Shown: positions 36,991 through 48,100 of the stretch, piece after piece | Layout: every line of letters starts with the position of its first letter | How positions within the stretch are numbered: the first letter of the stretch is position 1 | Notes under the pieces: generated by a model | The model's input: only the letters and a program-made list of their open reading frames with translations | What the model was told of the DNA's origin: nothing | Database searches by the model: none | Made by a program: the position numbers and the translations under genes | NCBI GenBank assembly: GCA_036365515.1 | Contig: CM070876.1 | Span: forward strand, 173,687,978 to 173,751,977 | Reading direction: 5' to 3' | Length of the DNA stretch: 64,000 nt | Source: Torymus aiolomorphi | Lineage: Eukaryota; Arthropoda; Insecta; Hymenoptera; Torymidae

Positions 36991-39900
36991 TTACTTTAAA
37001 AGGTTCCAAATTTTTTGCAGAATTGTGTCAATGTTTTCACCATTATTATTTACTTCTAAATCCCAAGCATCTGCATCATCAAGGTCACATTCTGTTTCAG
37101 AATCATCAATACCTTAAATATCAAAGTCATTATTATTATTAATTAATTTCATTAATTTTATATTAAATCAGGCTTGACCGCTTCTCGAGAGAGAAACCTT
37201 ATATTTTCATCAGAGCAAAAATTGTAAAACTTAAAATTTTGAAAATTTACAACATAAAAACTATTTTCCATCAAAAACGAGTCCATTTTAAAGTGGCTTG
37301 GGAGCGAGAATTGGTCAAATTACTGAAATTTGTTTACAATCGTTTGTTCACATGTTATAATGTAAAAAACGATATCATATAAAAATGTGGATCTTAAAGT
37401 AATAAAAAAAATTTTTTCAACGAAATTTCAACATAGCAAAAGTAGTATCACCCAATAAAAAAAAATTCAATAAACTATGAAAATCTTTTTTATTTTTGAT
37501 CTGATTTAAAATTGGAAGGATTCATTTTGTTCCACGTACAATTTCATATGGAGTCATCGATATAAAAATTGAAAAATTTTCAAAACCTGTAATGATACAT
37601 CCACATGTTTATAGCTTCATGCATGCTTTTTATAAACAAATAGATGTATCTTTGCAGGTTTTGAAAGTTTTTCAATTTTGATATCGATGACTCCTTATAA
37701 AATTGTACGTGGAAGAAAATGAGTCCTACCAATTATAAATCAGATCAAAAATAAAAAAGATTTTGATAGTTTACTGAATTTCTTTTATTGGGCGATATCT
37801 ACTTTTGTATAAATGTTGAAATTTCGTTGAAAAAAACTTTTGTTGTTACTTTAAGATCCATATTTTTATATGATGTCGTTTTTTACATTATAACATTTGA
37901 ACAAATTCTCGCTCCCAAGCCACCTTAAAGGGTTTCCGAGGATGTATATGATGTCTGTACGTACACGGAGAGAAATTTTAGAGTAAAAATTACCAAGGTG
38001 CCTTGGTAGTGCATGGATAGACTGTCAAAAGCCGTGATATTCCCAGGTTTCTAATACAATTTATAAGTTTCCCAGGAAAAACTACCATAACCACTTAAAA
38101 AAAATACCAAATTATCGGAATAAAAATTACCAGACACACTGGTAAAAATTGAGATCTAGTCATTTTTACAGGGTAACCTAAGAATTTTTACTAAGAAAAC
38201 TGATAAATTTTGCCAAATAACCTGGTATTTGTGTATTCGCGCATGCGCACTGCGCATTATTGTGTTTCAGAAGATTGATACTAGAGGCGTGCGCGACGTT
38301 AAAATGAAAACAATACACATATTTTCAGTAAGTAATAACGGCGATTCGAATGACTGTTGGTAACAGCTTCCGTGGCCCAGTCGGTAGAACCTCCGACTCT
38401 CAACCCAAAGATCGACGGATCGAATCCCGCTGCCGTAAAAATTTCTTTTCAGATTAATGTTTTTTCATCCTTGTTTCTGTTTCTAATTCTATAGTAAAAT
38501 ACTATATATCCATTAATATAGATAAAAAAAGTTAATTTTTTTAATTTAAATTAACTAAAAAAAAATGTTACCAAGGCACTTTGGTAAAAAGTTTGAAATT
38601 GTCAGTCTGTCCATCCATTACCATAGAAACTGGTAATTTTGCCTCGAATATTTGTAATTTTCACTACAAAATTTCTCTCCGTGTATGCATATGATCAAGT
38701 AACCCGATTATCTCAGGGAAATTTTGACGGATCCAAACGAATTTTGGGCCAGATACTCGTCTAATTGTAAGTACCAGACAGTTCGATATTGAGCCGAATC
38801 CATCGGAAAATAAAAAACACCAGAACAAATAAAAATTTGAAAAAATTTTAAATAAAGATTTTTAAGCTTAATGTATCGAACATTATTTTTCAGTATAAAT
38901 TAGCACATGCTTCTGCTAAAACTAATTAAAACCCGTCTTTTTTACATTGAAGGTTTTTTCTACGAACAATATTTGTAAACGCAAGTGATATAATCGACAA
39001 AATCGTCGATTTTTCCTTGTTACTTGACAGGATTTGATTTTACACAAAAATGTTAAATGTAAAAAATATAGATAATATTGAAACAAAACTTTTTCCTATT
39101 AAACATTTTTTCGTACAATCAATTCTTGATGAGTTTAACACATAAAAACGATTTTTAACGCCGAAATGTACCTAAAATGGTCGATTTTCGGTTATAACTT
39201 AGCAGAATTTGATTTTATACAAAAATGTTAAATGCAAAAGTTATAGATAATATTGAAACAATAGTACATTGTGCAACTAAGGAGGAAAGAGTCTGAAAAA
39301 ATTAATTGCTCCCTTGTTACACATAGTACTTTTTTTAATAAGTGCAGGAATATAGGACCTTCTTTTGCATGAAAAGTGGATGGGAGATCAGGTATATCGG
39401 GTCGTCACAACGGGAGCCTAAGTAATTCTCGTCCTTCCGTTACTACTTTTCCTCCCACTGCAGCTGCACGAGTTGGAAAAAAACTTTTTTCCATTTAACA
39501 TTTCCATGTACAATCAGTGTCACGAACTAAACTTATAAAAACGATTTTTAACGCGTAAATAGACCGCAGAAATATCGCATACAAAAGTGGTAGACCTCAA
39601 CAAGCAAAACTTGTTAGTGGTGAACATTTTCACGTAAAACAATTTCTAGTAAGTTAAACTTAAAAGAACAATTAAAAACGCTTGAATACAATAAAAATAA
39701 TCGATTTTTGGCCATTACAGAAAACAAATAATTTTTCATGAATGGGTTAAAATTTTCATCAAAATATAATATATTATATTATTTTATTATTAGTATTTAA
39801 GATGTAAGTTTTTTCAATGTTGAAGATATAAGGTTCTCCTGAATAGTAGCGGTCGTGTCTCATATGTAAAAACGAAGTTTTTATATTTATTAATTATTTA

Positions 39901-42261
39901 ATAATTAACTTGATTAAAAATTAAAATATTTTTTTCTTTTACCTTTAGTAAATATCCATCCTCGACTTTTTCTAATTTCTTCACTACTCGATATCCGAAT
40001 CGTTTTACATTTATCACCGTAATTTTCTTTAAACCACTTCAAATCAGTTTTCCTTCTGGCATCACTAATAATCCAAACTGGTTTAGTGTTGGCTAGTAAA
40101 AAGTTATAGATTATTAGCTTATATTAAAATATCACAAACCACTATTTTACATTATTGAATCATATAAAAAATTAAACGTATATTTTGAAATAAAAATTTG
40201 CGAAAATGTCAGCTATTAGGTATAAAAAAAATTGAAAAAATAAGTATGTGCAATGGAATATAAAAATTTTTATACCACTCTAACCTCAAAATCACGACTT
40301 TGATACATGATTTTTCGGCGCTCGTGGTATAAATAGTGCGTAAGTCGATTATTTAGGTGGTGTGGCTTTTTCGCACTCGCTTCACTCGTGCAAAAAGTCA
40401 CACCAGCTAAATAATCGACTTCCCCACCCGTGTCGAAATGTACTATAAACTTTATCCATGTATTACTTTTTATTTCGTCTACTTAAGCTTTCTCACCTTT
40501 CTCGCGTTGGATAAAAAATGTACTTATTTAAAATTTAACAACAAAATTACAATTTTAAAAATTATTTTTAGTTCTTGTAATCATTTATATTTTCACATGT
40601 TTTTACAATTTTTTTTTTATTTTTCTTACATTTATATAATACGATTGAATTTTCATACGTTTTTTTATTTCCACTAAGAATATTAAAACAGAAAATCCAT
40701 AATTTATAAGTTGACTGAAAACCTGATTGAAAAATACAAAATTTAAGGGAGTTCTATGGTAACTACACTAGTCAAAACAAGTACACATTTTATCTCTTGT
40801 TGATTTACTTTATTACAGATGTTTTTATTAATAAACTTACACTAAATACCAATAATATTTTCATTTTAGATAATTATATCTATTTTAATAGTCTTAAATA
40901 TCGATATAAAGTTCCATTGAGAAGTTGATTTGACTCATATTTTGAGGTTAAATGTATGTTTTTCGCTTTTAAACTTTTTTTCCGTAAATTAGAGGCATCC
41001 ATTGATACTTTTGCAAGAAAATAAATCTTCATAAGATATTTGTCTTTCTATTACATAAATTTTCAAAAATATCTTAGCGTTAATTTCTTTCTTATACGCA
41101 AATGAACACAACGAAATCGTGATTTCCCATAAGAGCCCATATTAAAAAGTGAAAAATTAAAACATTTATTTCTTGACTTCTAGGTAGCCTAGCCTTCTAA
41201 AAATTTATATGAGAACTTTTCATGTAAAAGTTAACCAATGTGCGAAATTTCAGAATTGTCTTAGCGTTATTTCTGTTTACCATAGAACTCCCTTAATGAT
41301 AAAAAGATGATTACGTCTGAAGCAGATACAATTTTATAAAATTTCTGTTTGCACAGTTATCGGGTAACGACAATATTTTACCATCATACATGTCGATCGC
41401 GGCTCTGCAAAAGCAACCGTAGTCTTGGTTCCTCATGCTCTCACCCCACTTCACCATCTCCAATCGGTACTGCTCCTTATATTCCCCAGAGCTCAGTAGC
41501 TGACCGACGTCAAGTCCTTTATGCTTCGCCCAGTGAGACTTGATAGGGCCCGACACTTTCACGATGACGCATCTCTCGTCACCGAGTCTACATTGTAAGA
41601 TTATTAATGAAATGTAAAAAAATTGTGAGATAGGTATACAATGACATTTTACAAAGTTGTTTCGCGAATTCGAAGGAAACATTCAAAACTGAAATATTCC
41701 CAGCTGTTCTCGGAATATAAATTTTCCACACGTTATGAATTGCACTTCGTGCAAATACTTATGTGACTTTAAAATTCATATTTTATAAAATTTAAGAGAT
41801 TAAAGCATAAACTTATTTAGGTTTTCAAATATTATATTAGAATTGAATTAGATATTTCAGTTTGCAATTGTACTGTGGTTACGAAATCTAGTTTTATATT
41901 TATTCAAAGCTTTTGTCATGCCAGATCATAATAAATTAAAAAAAATTCTTATGAAAAAGAAAAATTAAGTTTCTCATTGATGAAAGTGACGTAGTAAATA
42001 TTGTAGTAACGGTTCTGGCAACTGTACTTGAAACGTAGTCATAAATCCCACGAGGATAACACGTAAGATTTAAGCGCATGAAAAATAGCGATCAAAATTA
42101 ATAAATAAATACCTTTTGAATAATTCATCGGTGATGAAGTCCTTTCCTGATTTTCGTTTTCCGCTAAAAATCAATATACTCTCGGGAAATCCGAGCATTT
42201 CGCGGTTTTTCGAGCAGTTTTGTTCTGTCACATATGACGCGTTCGCCATCTTGGCTCCCAC
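36991..42261 (-). CDS. Pmvk: Phosphomevalonate kinase
   Basis: Four exons, 42261-42113, 41587-41382, 40092-39943 and 37112-36991, total 627 nt (208 residues), and every junction keeps frame. The product phosphorylates mevalonate 5-phosphate to the diphosphate using ATP in the mevalonate pathway, which in insects feeds juvenile hormone and prenylation. The animal-type enzyme is recognised by ILIFSGKRKSGKDFITDEL (P-loop), GPIKSHWAKHKGL, YKEQYRLEMVKWGE, FCRAA, then PVWIISDARRKTDLKWF, SSEEIRKSRGWIFTKG and the C-terminal GIDDSETECDLDD. Human PMVK has 192 residues, so length fits. A second in-frame Met (MANASYV) lies four codons in and could be the start. An AATAAA lies at 36889-36884. Introns of 525, 1289 and 2830 bp are filled largely by foldback elements. 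It lies in tandem behind RpL29 on the same strand. Confidence 0.95.
37292..37924. mobile_element. TTAA-flanked foldback MITE 2 (in Pmvk intron 3)
   Basis: TTAA at 37288-37291 and 37925-37928. The termini are AGTGGCTTGGGAGCGAGAA and TTCTCGCTCCCAAGCCACC. The arms pair for about 270 bp with scattered mismatches. It shares the GGTGGCTT start with the element at 62915. Confidence 0.85.
37964..38683. mobile_element. TA-flanked CACGGAGAG MITE with tRNA-like core (in Pmvk intron 3)
   Basis: CACGGAGAGAAATTTT and its exact complement bound a 720-bp unit flanked by TA (37962-37963, 38684-38685), the pattern of Tc1/mariner-type insertion. Subterminal motifs ACCAAGGTGCCTTGGTA on the left and ACCAAGGCACTTTGGTA on the right are themselves near-palindromic. 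A tRNA-like segment sits inside. Confidence 0.83.
38365..38437 (+). other. tRNA-like segment inside MITE
   Basis: GCTTCCGTGGCCCAGTCGGT opens the segment (A-box TGGCCCAGTCGGTAGA), a possible anticodon arm follows, then a B-box-like GGATCGAATCCC about 35 bp later. The acceptor ends GCTTCCG and TGCCGTA do not pair well, so it is more likely a tRNA-derived Pol III promoter than a working tRNA. Confidence 0.55.
38990..39720. repeat. Diverged internal repeats in Pmvk intron 3
   Basis: Motifs of the type AAAACGATTTTTAACGC and TTTTTCCATTTAACATTT recur near 39050-39180, 39240, 39490-39560 and 39650-39700, showing an old tandem structure. A hairpin-rich insert lies around 39260-39470. Confidence 0.5.
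40338..40425. repeat. Palindrome in Pmvk intron 2
   Basis: GTAAGTCGATTATTTAG and CTAAATAATCGACTTCC pair around a core with matching GTGTGGCTTTTT and AAAAAGTCACACC arms. The length is about 88 bp. Confidence 0.8.
40747..41292. mobile_element. TTAA-flanked foldback MITE 3 (in Pmvk intron 2)
   Basis: TTAA at 40743-40746 and 41293-41296. The termini are GGGAGTTCTATGGTAA and TTACCATAGAACTCCC. The interior is AT-rich without an ORF. Confidence 0.85.
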
Positions 42262-42694
42262 TACTATACGTTATACCAGGTTATATACTTGTACTGCATT
42301 CAAACGCGTTTACGCGTGACAAATCTATCCGGCTAATCACCGAAGTGACTTATACTTAGCGCACAAAATATTCTTTTTTGACAGTTGCGGGCATATAATT
42401 TCATCTATTGTCAGCACTTCTTGTGTGTAGTATTGTTATTTTAATAGTTATCTTTTTTTTTAGAAGATATGGTAATGATTATTAAGTAAAAGTTGAAATA
42501 TTTTAAATTAAACGTAGATAAACAATTTCTGAAAGTTTTATATACTATAAAAATATTACCACTTTATTAGCATTATCTCTTTAACTATTAATTATTATTT
42601 TTATATTTTCGATTTAAAATGAGGGATTTCACTATAAACGTAAATAAATTAGTTTTTGTTTTTATTATAATAAAGTCATATTACAATAATAAGT

Positions 42695-43987
42695 CTATTT
42701 CTTAGCTTCCTTGGCAGTCTTTCGCTCTGCTGCCCTCTTCAGTTGTGCCTTGGGCTTGAGATTGTGTTTCTTGGCGAACCTCTGGTTACGCAAAAACTTC
42801 AGGTCCATCTGTGACATACAAAAATCATCCTCATAAATATTTCTATTTATTTATTTGTTTTAATAAAGAAAGTTAGTTGCTTTCTCATTTATTTCTCTTT
42901 TATTATTAAAATGTTTAAAAAAGTCTAAGGCATTGAGAAGGTAGCTAACATATATTTAACTTATTACCTACTAACATATAATATTATATTTATTTAAGAC
43001 AGGTAATGGAGCATATTTAATTGGACTGTTAAATTTTCATATGATAAATTTTCACAGAATTGAAATAGAGTATATAATTTTGAATGACTAAAAATGTATC
43101 TTATGAATTACAATTTTTTTTTTACATAATTACATTACAATATGAGGCATACATATTCATGATCTAGACAATTCTTCAAATATATATTATTTAAATACAG
43201 AGAATTCTATAACATAGAAGAAACATAATTTTGACAGAAATGCTTAAGGACTCTGTATATCACGTGCCGTGTGTATTTTTGTAAATACTTTTTAGATAAC
43301 AGCACCTCTGTCATTATAACTAATCCATTTTAAAAATTAGAATTGATGACAATGTATCATAAAAATTTTAAACTTTCATTTAAACTCTCATTATTCACCT
43401 GGAAATGAATTCTGTGAAGATAATCTGCAGTTTATTTGTAATTCTACTTAATACTGAGAATATCTAGTTTAAATAGAACTTTTTGTTCATTTTTATGTTT
43501 ATTTATTAAAATAAGAAGACTAATCATATTGATAAGCTTAAAAACAATTATTTACAAATTATATGTATGTCTCAATATTATTCTAGTTGTATTATTCTTG
43601 TTCTTTAAATAAAAAAACTTTTAATAATATTTCCGGTTTAATTTGTATCAAATTTAATGACTTTATTACAGTTTAAACAATATACATGCTGTGTAAATTT
43701 TGTACAAAAAATAATTATAAAGTTATGTTTAATAATGGTCATATAAATGATTACTTACACCCAAGGTGGATTCATGCCTAGTACGTTTAGGCTTCTGGAT
43801 TCCATTACGGTGAGCTTTCCTGCCTGAAATTTAAAGAATGATTATTAGTATAAGTAAATATAAATAACTACAAATTACTTTTATTATTGCAATTAAATAT
43901 TGAACACAGAAACGTTTTTCTACAGTAATATGTATTGTTAAAAAACTTACTCTGATTGTGATTAGTGTGATTCTTTGACTTGGCCAT
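42695..43987 (-). CDS. RpL29: 60S ribosomal protein L29 (eL29)
   Basis: Coding exons 43987-43951, 43823-43759 and 42808-42695 total 216 nt, giving 71 residues. The sequence begins MAKSKNHTNHNQSRKAHRNG and continues IQKPKRTRHESTLG, MDLKFLRNQRFAKKHN. It ends in a basic tail KAAERK-like, TAKEAKK, then TAG. The N-terminal AKSKNHTxHNQ...HRNGIKKP signature is diagnostic of eL29, a small basic protein of the large ribosomal subunit; insect forms are about 70-80 residues. Introns have GTAAGT donors and TTCAG/ACAG acceptors. AATAAA lies at 42666-42661, about 30 bp past the stop. An acceptor just upstream of the ATG (TTTTTTCAG at about 44012) shows a non-coding first exon. Confidence 0.97.
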
Positions 43988-44008
43988 CTTTTATTGTTTT
44001 TGTCCTTG

Positions 44009-44312
44009 CTGAAAAAAATAAATTAATTATTCTAATTGCTTATTAATACCTTTTTAATTTTCTTCATCAAGCAACAATCAATGACTATCAACATAGAGGT
44101 TAGAATTGTTTCAATCGCAATAGCAGAGTTATTACAAATATATTTCTGTAACGTTTGTCAAAAAATATTTATGCAACAAATTATTTATATGTTGCATCGC
44201 ACTTTTTCGCAATAAATAATGACAGTCATCAAGATTGTTTGGATTAAAATATACGAAAAATTTTAACTTTACCAGGCACATACAACACTCGCCCGGAAAA
44301 GGGAAATGAAAT
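44009..44312 (-). promoter_or_regulatory. RpL29 non-coding first exon and probable TOP start region
   Basis: On the minus strand a pyrimidine-rich stretch TTTCCCTTTTCCGG (about 44307-44293) is followed by a donor TG|GTAAAGTT near 44274. The matching acceptor lies about 20 bp before the RpL29 ATG. Ribosomal protein mRNAs usually start in such a 5'-terminal oligopyrimidine tract, which couples translation to growth signals. The transcription start is inferred. Confidence 0.5.
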
Positions 44313-45119
44313 CAGTTTATCAGAAAGAACCAAACTACTAAACTGCGTCGATAAATTTCACTAGAAATGTAAAAAGACCCTAAACAGTGAAATCGCTCGG
44401 TAACGTCACATTCTACTACTTTCTAAAATTTGTTACTATATTTCTTGTATATTTGCATTTAGATTCATTTGCATATAATGTTTAAATTAAGGTAGATTAA
44501 TTTATTTTTTCGAAATAAACGAAAAGCACTATACATTCGTCGTTTTTTTATGAACTTACTGTTGGAAATGATATAGGTATATACCAAAAATAAAAGTTCC
44601 TAAACTAAAAACTAACGAAATTCACTACAGCATTTATTCCAATTATTGAAGACATCACAATTATTCGAATTACAATAAAAAATAAAAAATCTCATGCCCA
44701 TCGCCATTGCACTTATATACCGACGGAGCAGTACAGCTGCTGAACAGTAGCTGAGCTGATCACATCGGCGCTGGCGCGCATGAAAAAAACATCTGCGCCG
44801 TCCGTGACGTCACGGGCGCACGCTAAATGCACACATAGCAGAGGAAAAAAGTTTATATACCTATACCTTATACCTTTTGCCCACACTCACCATCTATATT
44901 CACTCACGCGCGCGCGCGCGCGCGCGTTGCTGTTTACAGTTTACGTTGTCCCCTTGTGCGTGTTGGTGTGCATCATCACCATCAACGACAGGGACGCACA
45001 TCTTCCTCCGAAGCAATAGAGCTATCTTGCTACCTATAACGAGAGGAGAGGGATAGAGCGCAACGAGAGAGTAAAGAGCCGATGCGAGCAGCAGCAGTCT
45101 TCTCGCGTAGCAGCTAAAC
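44313..45119. promoter_or_regulatory. Divergent intergenic region between RpL29 and BOD1L
   Basis: About 0.8 kb between head-to-head genes. The BOD1L-proximal 400 bp is CpG-rich, with a (CG)n tract near 44905-44928 and CATCATCACCATCAACG, consistent with a TATA-poor housekeeping promoter or 5' UTR. No coding feature is supported. Confidence 0.45.
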
Positions 45120-48100
45120 ATGGAGCTGGGCCTGGGTAATTCGCTCCTGGCTGGGGATCCTCGGCTGATCGATCACATCGTCGGCGAGGTAAAGTCCCAG
45201 GGCATTTTCGACCAGTTCAGAAAGGAGTGCATCGCCGACGTAGACACCAAGGTGAGCCGTCGTCTGCCTCTTTATCCTATAGGGCCGTCTCTTTGGAGAT
45301 GATGTTGCTCTGTGGTTGCTACACTGTGTATTATCGTTCATTTATTTCTTTTTGTCATTTAGTTCAATGGTTTATTGTTTTAATTTTGTTTTCTTTATTT
45401 GCAAGTTTTTTTTTTTCGATCAACTGACATTTTAGATGCTATTTTATTTCTTAGAATCAGACAACATATTTTGGCTGGGAATATTCTATTAAATTTATTA
45501 GTTAGATGACATTTGGAACATAAAAGATTAATAAGTATAAGCAAAATTATTTTAGTATTTTTAGAAGATAAATGCACCTGCACACTAGCTGCTGACTCTG
45601 CCTTTTCATTAGTGCACAGTTTGTGTTTGCTTTCAATCTTGCCGACAGTTCTTTTTTTCTCTTAGTTGCTTTGTCTATTCTTAGTACTAGTTATATAGCT
45701 GTATCTCTATTTTTCCTTTTGATGGAAAATATCTGCTGTACATCAAAGTAACAAAATATATTTATTAATTTTTCTTTAACAGATCAATTATTTTGTTTTA
45801 CTTGTTTTTTCAAAATGGGAGGAAAAATAAAAGATTTTATTAATATTCTTCCCTATTTGGTTAGGATTGACTTAGTGCCTGGAGTGCATTCATTTTTGTA
45901 TGACAGAATTATAATAGTTTTTCTGAAAAATTGTGAAATCAAATAATGTAAATTTAGAAAGTATATGGTTATTAAGAATTAACTTAAAATTAAATTAATT
46001 TCTATTTTTATCTTATAATGTATTTACATGAAAACTTAAATAAAATTCTTGCTTATTGCAAGCTTATTGGTTTTAATAAGATTCATATGCATTATATATT
46101 ATCTAATTTTTCTTACAATTTTTACAAACGGTAACCAATTGTTTTAATAAGTTAAAAATCATTTTAATTTTAAATGTATATTTAATTAGCTTATAATTTC
46201 TAAATATAAACAATGTATGAAAATATTCGATTTTTTATAAAAAAAATTTCTTTTTCAGCCTGCTTATCAAAATTTAAGAACAAGAGTAGAAAGCTCTGTA
46301 AATTCCTTTTTAAATAAGCAAACATGGAGACCTGATTTAAACAAAAATCAGCTTCGAGAGACGTTGCGTAAGCACGTTCATGATGCTCCCTATTTGGAAG
46401 TTGGTGTCGAAAGGATAGTTGATCAGGTGGTAAACCCAAAAATTTATTCAGTCTTTATGCCACAAATTGAAGATGTTGTTTATAAATTCTTAGGCATAGA
46501 AAGGCCAAAACCACAGAGAAATGGAGCTTGTGACTTGAAAGATTTACTTCCTAAAGATTTGGATCCTGTTTCACCAGAATCAGATAGAAATAGTTTAAAA
46601 GATGTATCCTTAGAATCTGTGGATGAACAAACAAATGAAATGACCAATGGCGACGAGCAAAAAGATGAACAAAAGCCATGTGCTAGTAATATTGAAGAAA
46701 ATAAAATGCAAGACATAGAACATTCTCCAATTAAAAAAGAGATGGATAGTATTGAAAATGGGGAAAGCTTTCAATTAGCAACAAGCTCGCCTGTTAAGGC
46801 TGTTTTAAACAGTTCTTTCAAATCTGACGAAACTAACAAAACAGAAGAAGAAGAAGAGGACAGTCCTGTTTTTGAACCAATTGATGCTATAAACTTGAAT
46901 GAATCAAACATGTCAAATGACTCTCATTTGTCTGGTATTTCTGAACTAACAAGCCACAGATCTCAAAGTCCTGACTTTATGGCTGAATTTTCACGGGATA
47001 ATTTTGACTGTAGTAATCAGGATTCTCAATTGAGCAAAGTTTCCTCAAATTCTCGTTTATCTATTGTAACAGACTTTGGCTCCTCTAATCATGCTTCTAC
47101 TCCAGTACCAGATTCTAAAGAAGACTCTAAATATACCAAAGATAATTTTAAGGCAGTCAGAGAATTCGATAGCAATAAGGATAATAAATTTAATTTTGAG
47201 GTTATAAAAGGAAAAGATAATACTAAAATGAGTAATTCTTCTAAAGAAAATTCTCGCGATGATTTTGATTACAAAGACAACAAAAATAAAGAAGATTCAA
47301 GTTCTAAATCAAAGTACTCAAAGGATAAACATGATTCTATAAGTAGTAGAGACAAAGATAGAGATTCTAGAAAATATCACAGTAGTAAATCCAGTAAACA
47401 TTCTACAAGTAAAAGCAAAGATAAAAATGAGTCAGAATCTCAAGATAGTAAAGAGAATTCTAATAAATACAAAGAAACTAAAGTTAAAGAAATAGAAAAA
47501 AAAGAAGATACTAAGGAAGTCAAAGATTTAAAAGATTTATACAAAGAAAAAATAAGAGAATTACGAGAAAAGAAGGAGCTTACTGAAAAGGAAAAATTAG
47601 GAAAAGATAATAAAGATTCAACAAAATTCAAAGATTATAAAGAAAGAAAAGAATCTTCTTCATCGCGAGAAAAGGATGATTACAGAAAAAGTCATAAATC
47701 ATCATCATCATCAAGAAGTTCTAGTAATCATAAGAGTTCTAGAAGATCTGAATCAAAAGATTCTAGGGAAAGAAGCAGCAGTAGAAAACGGGATGACCGG
47801 CATTCCAGTTCAAAAACTAATTCAAGACCAAGTAAAAATAGAAGAAATTCAAAATCTGAATCAAAATCTGAAAGTAGGAGTAGTAACCGATCATTGAAAG
47901 ATAAAAAACGCAGGGATGAGAAGAAGCCTAAACCAACAGATGACCATTCAAGTCTCAGGAAAAATTTTAATGACCGTCGCTCAACTGATAGAGATGGTTC
48001 TAATGGTTCTAGCAGTAAATATTCTCACAAAAGTTCATATGGATCAAATAACTCATCTGGAAAACTAGGTCCTTCAGCAAGTCTAACAAAAGACAATAAC

